This document shows, piece by piece, positions 15,750 to 21,469 of a stretch of 21,469 nt of DNA. Numbering within the stretch: the stretch's first letter is position 1; each line of letters starts with the position of its first letter. Under the pieces are notes generated by a model. The model did not search any database and was not told where the DNA came from. It saw only the letters and a list, made by a program, of their open reading frames with translations. The position numbers and the translations under genes are program-made. The DNA comes from an uncultured Sulfurimonas sp. (lineage in GTDB: Bacteria > Campylobacterota > Campylobacteria > Campylobacterales > Sulfurimonadaceae): assembly GCA_937914675.1 (NCBI GenBank), contig CALDOC010000057.1, positions 1 through 21,469 of the forward strand. Reading direction: 5' to 3'.

Positions 15750-16334
15750 TTGTCCGATAACAATACAAACGAATTTGAAAACGCGGTAAAAACTATGATG
15801 CTTCACGTGGGAGAAAATCCTGAGCGCGAAGGTCTAGTCGACACTCCTACAAGAGTAAAGAAAGCTTATGAATTTATCTATGGCGGCTACAAAGAAGACC
15901 CAAAAGAGATACTCTCCAAAGCGCTTTTTACAAGCTCCAACGATGAGATGGTGCTGATAAAAGACATAGAGTTTTACTCTACTTGCGAACATCATCTTTT
16001 GCCTATCATAGGGCGCGTTCATGTCGCTTACATACCTGATGGAAAAGTGGTGGGGCTTTCAAAAATCCCTCGAGTCGTAAACGTTTTTTCTCGTCGCATG
16101 CAGATTCAAGAGCAACTTACGGAACAGATTGCCGACGCTATCATGGATACCATTAAGCCTAAAGGCGTCGCGGTCGTAGTCGTGGCGAGACACATGTGCA
16201 TGGAGATGCGAGGAGTTGAAAAGATAAACTCCACTACGACGTCTTCAGCTCTTCGCGGTCTGTTTAAAAAAGACGAAAAAACAAGAAGCGAGTTTTTCTC
16301 ACTGATAAACTCCACTACTTCTACAAGGTATTAA
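15750..16334 (+). CDS. folE: GTP cyclohydrolase I
   Basis: FolE converts GTP to 7,8-dihydroneopterin triphosphate, the first step to folate and also the entry to queuosine and other deazapurines. The 194-residue protein carries the zinc ligands Cys79 and His82 (STCEHHLLP) and Cys150 (ARHMCMEMRG), with the substrate-handling His81 and His148. Length is normal for a bacterial form. The start is TTG at 15750 with AAAGG about 8 nt upstream. It lies 27 bp after rnj and 9 bp before fliI. Confidence 0.96.
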   Translation: MSDNNTNEFENAVKTMMLHVGENPEREGLVDTPTRVKKAYEFIYGGYKEDPKEILSKALFTSSNDEMVLIKDIEFYSTCEHHLLPIIGRVHVAYIPDGKVVGLSKIPRVVNVFSRRMQIQEQLTEQIADAIMDTIKPKGVAVVVVARHMCMEMRGVEKINSTTTSSALRGLFKKDEKTRSEFFSLINSTTSTRY

Positions 16335-16343
16335 ACCAAACAT

Positions 16344-17657
16344 ATGCCATTCTCCTCACTCAAAGAGAAGCTCTCTTGCAAAAACTACTCAGTGGCTTTT
16401 GGAGAGGTTGTCAAAATTAACGCCACGGTCATTACCGCTACGGGACTCAAAGTCAGCATTAGCGATATGGTCAGAATTGTTTCGAATGACACTTTACAAG
16501 AGACTTCGGGCATGGTGACAGAGATAGATGGCGGAACTTTTTTTATAACTCCCTTTAGTTTTGTGGAAGGCTTTTGCTCGGGAGATAGAGTCTTTTTGGA
16601 TTCCACTGGATTAAACATTCCCGTTGGCGATTCTCTTCTTGGTCGCGTCGTCGACCCGTTCATGAGACCAATTGACGGCAAAGGCCCCATCACCGACTTT
16701 ATTATGTCTCCCATTATAAAAGCTCCAATTGCGGCCATGAAGAGAGGCATGATAAATGAAGTCTTTAGCGTAGGGGTGAAAAGCATAGACGGTCTTCTCA
16801 CTTGTGGCAAAGGGCAAAAGCTTGGCATTTTCGCTGGAAGCGGCGTGGGGAAATCGACCCTTATGGGGATGATTGTTCGCGGTGCGGACGCCCCAATCAA
16901 AGTGGTGGCTCTCATCGGCGAGCGTGGTCGCGAGGTTCCAGAGTTCATACAAAAAAACCTCGGAGGGAACCTTGAAAACACGGTCATCGTGGTCGCCACC
17001 TCCGACGACTCGCCTCTTATGAGAAAGTATGGCGCGTTTGCCGCCATTAGCGTGGCGGAACACTTCAAAGACAAGGGCCTCGACGTTCTCTTCATCATGG
17101 ATTCAGTGACTCGTTTCGCCATGGCCCAGCGTGAAATCGGTCTCGCTTTAGGAGAGCCGCCAACGTCAAAAGGCTATCCACCGTCTTCGCTTACTCTTTT
17201 GCCACAGCTCATGGAACGAGCCGGAAAAGAGGAAGGCAAAGGGTCAATCACCGCGTTTTTTACGGTTCTGATCGAGGGTGACGACATGAGCGACCCCATC
17301 GCCGATCAATCTCGTTCAATTTTGGACGGACACATAGTCCTTTCTCGTGAAATGACGGACTTTGGCATTTATCCTCCAGTTCACATCTTAAACTCCGCCT
17401 CGCGGGTCATGAACGACATCATAACTCCAGAACACTTTAGAGCGGTGTTGAAATTTAGAAGATATTACACTCTCTTAAAAGAGAACGAGGTCTTGATTCG
17501 CATAGGCGCGTATACGAAAGGGAGTGACGCGGAACTCGACGTCGCGATTTCAAAAAAAGTGGCCATGCAAAGATTTATCTCTCAAGGCGCGACGTTTCAA
17601 AACCCCTTCGCGGAGACTTGCAAGGAGTTGATAAATCTTATGGGCGAATCTACTTGA
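16344..17657 (+). CDS. fliI: Flagellar type III export ATPase
   Basis: FliI is the hexameric ATPase of the flagellar protein-export gate, related to the F1 beta subunit. The 437-residue protein shows the Walker A motif GSGVGKST (165-172), GERGREV with the catalytic glutamate (192-198) and a Walker B-type LFIMD ending at Asp253. It is the only flagellar gene in the window and implies that the organism is flagellated. No Shine-Dalgarno sequence is at the usual spacing (AAGG lies about 15 nt away), so translation may be coupled to folE, whose stop is 9 bp upstream. Its stop is 7 bp from that of the convergent next gene, leaving no room for a terminator. Confidence 0.95.
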   Translation: MPFSSLKEKLSCKNYSVAFGEVVKINATVITATGLKVSISDMVRIVSNDTLQETSGMVTEIDGGTFFITPFSFVEGFCSGDRVFLDSTGLNIPVGDSLLGRVVDPFMRPIDGKGPITDFIMSPIIKAPIAAMKRGMINEVFSVGVKSIDGLLTCGKGQKLGIFAGSGVGKSTLMGMIVRGADAPIKVVALIGERGREVPEFIQKNLGGNLENTVIVVATSDDSPLMRKYGAFAAISVAEHFKDKGLDVLFIMDSVTRFAMAQREIGLALGEPPTSKGYPPSSLTLLPQLMERAGKEEGKGSITAFFTVLIEGDDMSDPIADQSRSILDGHIVLSREMTDFGIYPPVHILNSASRVMNDIITPEHFRAVLKFRRYYTLLKENEVLIRIGAYTKGSDAELDVAISKKVAMQRFISQGATFQNPFAETCKELINLMGEST

Positions 17658-17664
17658 GCGTGAA

Positions 17665-19773
17665 TTAGCTTACTATAGCCTCAACGTCAACCCATTTGTC
17701 TCTGGGCGTTCTAGCCTCTTGGTTATGGGTAATCGCTAGTTTTCTTTTGGACATAAGTTCGTGAGTTCTCATGAGCGAATTTATCTCTTTGTCGTCTCCG
17801 AAGATGTCCACATAGGAGTAAATCATACTTTGCGAGCCGTGAAAATTGTTCTTTGCCAAGTAAGCTTTTATCTTAGAATGAAAACTTACCCTTAGCAAAT
17901 CTCCTATCCTATGTCTGCGAGTCTCGATGAGGATCAGATCTCCTAGCGTTGTCTTTATGCCTTTTGGATTTGCTTTTAGGGCGTAATCTTCACACTCTAC
18001 CACTAGTTTAATCCAATGTCTACTAAGTAAAACCCCAAGTTCGCTTTTGTTGAGAGCGGGGTGCGCGTCGAGTATCTCATAACAACTTCTAAAATCATTT
18101 TTCTCATAGGCGCTCATCAAGCTCCTCATGTTTTCAATATGCTTATAAATTTTTTTCAAATCTTTATTTATATGAGTCGTGTTTTTAAACTTAGCGAGTG
18201 ATTCTTTAGCTTTTTCCAACTCGCCTTTATGTATGAGGTTTTCAATATTTTTTAGATTTTTTTCTATGCTTTGATTGATTGGATGATAGATGGGTACGTC
18301 TTGGAAAATTTTATTTTTGAGTCTCAACTCTTCTACGGTCTGAAAATCCTTTGTCTCAATAGCTTGTAAAAAGCATATGAATTCGCTATCTTTGTTTAAA
18401 AAAAGTTTAATGATGGGTCGTTTTGAAATCACCGTAATGTACTCATTTAGAAGAGTCTTCGCATTCTCCTCTTTGCCTAAGAGCATATGTCTCCAAGCGT
18501 TTACAAAACTATCGTTCCAAGCTTCTTCTAACTTACTATGGATAGGCGTATATTTGAATGACGGATATTTGTCGGACATGGCGAAAGCGAGCGCGTATTT
18601 TTTCTCAAGATAGAGCGTTTTAAATCTATTGTAATGTTCAAAAGCGATAAAGAGCAAGGATAAATCTTGCTTCTTAGACGCGACGTTTTTTAAGATAGCC
18701 GTCTCTTTTAACGCCAAGCTCTTATTTTGGTTCATCAAAGCTTTAATTGTTTTTCGATATATGACGTCGTATTGTTTCTCCAGCATTTTATACGCGTTGC
18801 ACTCTAAAAGCATAGGCTCGTTCTCAACCAAGCTGTAAGCTTTATCAAGTTCATTATTGAAAACATGCGTTTTTAAATCAAGAGGAGTCGATAGTTCCAC
18901 ATTGATAACGCTCGCGTCGTCGAGCACGACCAAAAGCGATCTCTCATGAGCGAGCGTGATTTTTCTAATGGCGTTTTGAAACTCTACGTATTTGGTTTGA
19001 ACTATCTTGTTTTTTTTAATGTCGGCTAGGGTTATGTAATTTTCTTCGCCGCTAATCGCTATGAAGTCTGGATTTGGCATTTTAACAATCTGTTTGACGT
19101 TTACAAAGGGCGCGTTTATCTTTTTTGAGACGCCATCGTCATTCAAGTCATGGACTAGTATCACTCCATCAATATCCGCGCTCACTAAAACGTTTTCATC
19201 TATAAAGCAGAGAGCGTCGACTCTTTTTCCCTGTTGGAGTAAAACTTTTTTGTTCGCCTGAGTGTATATGTCGATGACGTAAATCGCGCCGCCTTGCCCG
19301 CTAAACGCCAAGTTGTTGCCTAGAACCGCAAACGCGCTGACATAGTTGTCTTGACCACCCTTTTTGTAAGGGAATGAGCAAACTCTGCTCAGTACCGCCG
19401 AGTTGTCATATCTGTACTGAAACACCCTGCCCTCGTCGGTTCCCGCGATGACGTAATTGGAGCAAAACGTGAGTATTTCTATTTTTTGCGAAGCTGTTTT
19501 AATGCTTTTAATTATTTTTTTTGTTTCCACGCTTAAGACGTTGATGACGTTGGCGTTGGCGAACGCGAGTAGTTTAGAATCAGGACTAAAACAAACCGCC
19601 GTCGTATACGCGCCCAAATCTTTGTGAATGACTCTTGTCAATAGTTTATGATTTTCAGCGTCTATGATCTTAAACCCATGATACTTCGTGCAGTAAGCGA
19701 CGGCGTTGTCATGCAGCGTCGTCAAGTTTGTTATCTCGGAACGTTCCTTGATGGATTCGTTTCTTATAAGCAT
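17665..19773 (-). CDS. Unknown protein: WD40-like beta-propeller plus alpha-helical repeat domain
   Basis: This 702-residue protein has two parts. Residues 1 to about 295 hold successive four-stranded WD40-like units, seen as recurring patterns such as AVCFSPDSKLLAFANANVI, YVIAGTDEGRVFQY, VLVSADIDGVILVHD and FIAISGEENYITLAD. Residues about 300-690 are helical, with TPR-like pairs such as YLEKKYALAFAMSDKYP and GELEKAKESLAKF. There is no signal peptide or membrane span, so it is probably cytoplasmic and acts as a scaffold. A propeller followed by a helical solenoid is the layout of eukaryotic coat and intraflagellar-transport proteins; any relation is unproven. It starts 27 bp after sqr on the same strand with no clear ribosome site, so it may be read from the sqr promoter. 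Function unknown. Confidence 0.85.
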   Translation of the reverse strand: MLIRNESIKERSEITNLTTLHDNAVAYCTKYHGFKIIDAENHKLLTRVIHKDLGAYTTAVCFSPDSKLLAFANANVINVLSVETKKIIKSIKTASQKIEILTFCSNYVIAGTDEGRVFQYRYDNSAVLSRVCSFPYKKGGQDNYVSAFAVLGNNLAFSGQGGAIYVIDIYTQANKKVLLQQGKRVDALCFIDENVLVSADIDGVILVHDLNDDGVSKKINAPFVNVKQIVKMPNPDFIAISGEENYITLADIKKNKIVQTKYVEFQNAIRKITLAHERSLLVVLDDASVINVELSTPLDLKTHVFNNELDKAYSLVENEPMLLECNAYKMLEKQYDVIYRKTIKALMNQNKSLALKETAILKNVASKKQDLSLLFIAFEHYNRFKTLYLEKKYALAFAMSDKYPSFKYTPIHSKLEEAWNDSFVNAWRHMLLGKEENAKTLLNEYITVISKRPIIKLFLNKDSEFICFLQAIETKDFQTVEELRLKNKIFQDVPIYHPINQSIEKNLKNIENLIHKGELEKAKESLAKFKNTTHINKDLKKIYKHIENMRSLMSAYEKNDFRSCYEILDAHPALNKSELGVLLSRHWIKLVVECEDYALKANPKGIKTTLGDLILIETRRHRIGDLLRVSFHSKIKAYLAKNNFHGSQSMIYSYVDIFGDDKEINSLMRTHELMSKRKLAITHNQEARTPRDKWVDVEAIVS

Positions 19774-19800
19774 TGGCGTATATCCATGAGCGGCGTTATT

Positions 19801-21189
19801 TTAAAATCTACCGGTTAGCATAAGGTACTGATACATGGGCTTCAACATGTACAAGTCAAACGCCCACCACATATATCTAGGCTCTTCAATCGCGAGAAAA
19901 GGCATGGTTGGCGCTGGACCTTCATAGTTGAACTCAGCCATCATTATTTTTCCATATTGAGTTTTTATCGGGCAGACGGTGTAGCCGTCAAACGTTGCCG
20001 TGAGTTTTTCACCTTTCATTTGAGAGATGAGATTTTTGGTGACGATGGGTCCTTGATGTCTAGCGGAACCACCGGTCTTTCCCATAGGAACGCCACAAAC
20101 GTCGCCGATGCCAAACACGTTTTTGTAACGATTGTGTTGAAGAGTTTTTTTGTCCACGTCCAGCCAACCGGCTCCGTTGACAAGTTTGGACGCTAAAACG
20201 GCGTCTACGGGAGCCATCGGCGGAACCACGTGAATAAAGTCGTAATCCATGACGACCTGCTCAACTTTGCTGACGATTTCATCCTCTTCTAAATCTTCGT
20301 CATACTCTTTGACCTCGTAAGCGTGCGCAAACGTCGCTTTTTTCGCCTTAACGTCTATGGATTGAAGGTGATGCTGAAACTTATTGGCGATGGAGTCGTA
20401 TCTCTCTTGCACCTCATGCAAGGCTTTATCGACTTGAGGCAGACTAAAAAGCTTCGCTTGGCTCGACACGAAACTATACTCTGCGCTTAAGCCGTCTCGT
20501 TTGAGATAATCGGCGCTTAGGTACAACATCTTTTGAGGAGCGCCGCCGCATTTTATGGGGGTGTTTGGTTGCGTGTAGATGACCTTTGGTTTGCGAGTTT
20601 TAGCGGCCTCCTTTAGCTCGTTGAACCAGTCCCAAGTGGCTGTGGCGCCCACGGCAGTCCCTTTTTCCAAGTCGCTTAGGTAAACGCTGGTGATTCCATT
20701 TTTGCCAATGTCCTCTTTTGTCAAGCCTTTGATTTTTTCGTATTGGTACTGAACGCCCGTCGCGACCACGAGATAATCATACTTGATCGACTCGCCGGCT
20801 CTAGTCGTCAGCGAGTTGTTCTCAGGGTCAAACTCTTTTACCTCGTCTTTTATCCAAGTGACTTCATCTTGATTTATATACTTATTGTTGTCTAAAATAA
20901 TATCTTCCATTTTAAGCTCGCCCGCCCCGATGAAAACTTGACCGGGTTGATAAAGATGAACCTCGTTTGGCGCGATAATGGTAATGTCGGGATTTTTAAT
21001 TGCGCGTTTGATGCGAGAGAGAGCCATAAGAGCCCCCGCCCCGCCTCCAACAATAATAACCTTCCCTTTGACGTCTTCACTAGCTTCGGCAATCGAACTT
21101 CCAGCCGTACCGGCCAACACCGAAGCCGCAATAGGCGATATTCCCATAAACTTTAACGCGTCGCGACGAGACATACCATTATTTTTCAT
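19801..21189 (-). CDS. sqr: Sulfide:quinone oxidoreductase, type II-like, with Tat signal peptide
   Basis: SQR oxidises sulfide to sulfane sulfur and passes electrons to the membrane quinone pool. The N-terminus is a twin-arginine signal (SRRDALKFMG, Arg8-Arg9, then a hydrophobic stretch and a possible cut near AEA at 34-36), so the enzyme is likely to be periplasmic. An FAD-binding VGGGAGA follows (47-53). Cys214 in KCGGAPQK and Cys406 in DGYTVCPI match the two redox cysteines of mitochondrial-type SQOR; a third, Cys365, lies in IGDVCG. The aromatic C-terminal 25 residues (WWAFDLYMLKP) resemble the membrane-binding helices of SQR. Length 462 is normal. AGGA lies 6 nt before the ATG. A related flavoprotein such as flavocytochrome c sulfide dehydrogenase is less likely given the cysteine pattern. 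Confidence 0.9.
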   Translation of the reverse strand: MKNNGMSRRDALKFMGISPIAASVLAGTAGSSIAEASEDVKGKVIIVGGGAGALMALSRIKRAIKNPDITIIAPNEVHLYQPGQVFIGAGELKMEDIILDNNKYINQDEVTWIKDEVKEFDPENNSLTTRAGESIKYDYLVVATGVQYQYEKIKGLTKEDIGKNGITSVYLSDLEKGTAVGATATWDWFNELKEAAKTRKPKVIYTQPNTPIKCGGAPQKMLYLSADYLKRDGLSAEYSFVSSQAKLFSLPQVDKALHEVQERYDSIANKFQHHLQSIDVKAKKATFAHAYEVKEYDEDLEEDEIVSKVEQVVMDYDFIHVVPPMAPVDAVLASKLVNGAGWLDVDKKTLQHNRYKNVFGIGDVCGVPMGKTGGSARHQGPIVTKNLISQMKGEKLTATFDGYTVCPIKTQYGKIMMAEFNYEGPAPTMPFLAIEEPRYMWWAFDLYMLKPMYQYLMLTGRF

Positions 21190-21245
21190 TTTATTTCCTA
21201 TGTTGAATATGTTTACATTCTACAAACTTATTGCTTAATATATCT

Positions 21246-21251
21246 ATTATA
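21246..21251 (-). promoter_or_regulatory. Candidate -10 element for sqr
   Basis: A perfect TATAAT on the minus strand lies 57 nt before the sqr ATG, preceded on that strand by T-rich runs as in Campylobacterota sigma70 promoters. The element is part of the palindrome ATTATAAT, so it could equally serve the plus strand. A leader of about 50 nt is predicted. Confidence 0.45.
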
Positions 21252-21315
21252 ATGCAAACAAATACGCAAAAATCATTTGGAGCCACAAAGAAATATTTTA
21301 TGAAATTTGGATACT

Positions 21316-21447
21316 ATGTTGGAAACAAATATAAAGGAATATATTGTGTTATATTATGAACTGACATGCAAGGCATACTTAAAACGAGACGTAGACTTCA
21401 CACAGAGTTTTGAGATACAAGCCTCTCCAATTAATCCCTCTTTTTGA
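21316..21447 (+). pseudogene. Possible broken start of a cas6-like gene
   Basis: An ATG at 21316 opens a 43-codon frame ending in TGA at 21445-21447. Its central part, YYELTCKAYLKRDVDFTQSF, resembles from memory the first beta strand and following residues of Cas6 CRISPR endoribonucleases in Campylobacterota, where the protein begins with a Tyr-Phe-Glu strand and a Lys-Lys-Asp-Ile turn. Codons after the stop (Lys-Leu-Glu-Pro-Thr-His-Glu) also fit the next family motif loosely, so the gene may be interrupted by a stop. Only about 150 bases are visible, and no cas neighbour or array is present, so it could be chance or an unrelated small gene. The ribosome site is weak (GGA). Confidence 0.3.
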
Positions 21448-21469
21448 AAGCTTGAACCGACACATGAGA

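Noticed and set aside
15799..15814. CACGTG-centred sequence in folE as another parS
   Set aside because: It differs from the consensus at four of 16 positions, mostly in the outer arm, and lies in coding sequence.
16385..17122. 245-codon frame on the minus strand inside fliI
   Set aside because: It mirrors the strongly conserved fliI frame, has low-complexity composition and matches no family.
21190..21315. CRISPR repeat array or tRNA upstream of sqr
   Set aside because: No repeated unit and no cloverleaf was found; the stretch holds only AT-rich promoter-like sequence and a 19-codon frame without support.

Overview
This window is a stretch of chromosome from an AT-rich, flagellated, sulfide-oxidising member of the Campylobacterota (former Epsilonproteobacteria), most like Sulfurimonas and relatives. 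The reasons are the family-typical NrdA with an insert between its active-site cysteines, an RNase J with a long basic N-terminal extension beside rsmA, a stand-alone CZB zinc protein, fliI, and a Tat-exported type II sulfide:quinone oxidoreductase. The placement rests on protein character and gene content; no 16S or other marker is present.

Layout. (1) Bases 1-7214, minus strand, read as one operon: purB, nrdA, a 138-residue unknown, a zinc-ribbon thioredoxin (trxC), then a large FIST-PAS-PAS histidine kinase that runs off the left edge. Gaps are 25-33 bp or overlaps. Nucleotide synthesis, ribonucleotide reduction and a thioredoxin that could re-reduce NrdA sit together. (2) Bases 7339-8250, plus: an RluD-type pseudouridine synthase with a perfect ParB site (parS) inside it and a second perfect parS directly after its stop. 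(3) Bases 8251-8701: a gene-poor block with DnaA boxes, a very AT-rich stretch and a GC-stem hairpin. With the two parS sites this looks like a replication origin or an origin-proximal segregation centre, although dnaA is not in the window. (4) Bases 8702-12257, minus: hisF, a C5 DNA methyltransferase, a nucleoside-phosphorylase-fold protein, rlmN and an unannotated 32-codon membrane microprotein, joined by short gaps and ATGA overlaps. (5) Bases 12431-17657, plus: a CZB protein, then rsmA, rnj, folE and fliI. (6) Bases 17665-21189, minus: sqr followed by a beta-propeller plus alpha-helical repeat protein of unknown function. (7) Bases 21190-21469: the sqr promoter region and a short frame, broken by a stop codon, that resembles the N-terminus of a Cas6 CRISPR endoribonuclease.

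Most genes are ordinary housekeeping genes. The points most worth a second look are the parS/DnaA-box region at 8018-8561, the microprotein coupled to rlmN, the grouping of two SAM-consuming methyltransferases around a nucleoside-phosphorylase-like protein, an rsmA start with no Shine-Dalgarno sequence, the coat-like propeller/solenoid protein, and the possible cas6 remnant at the right edge. No tRNA, rRNA, insertion sequence or CRISPR array was seen.
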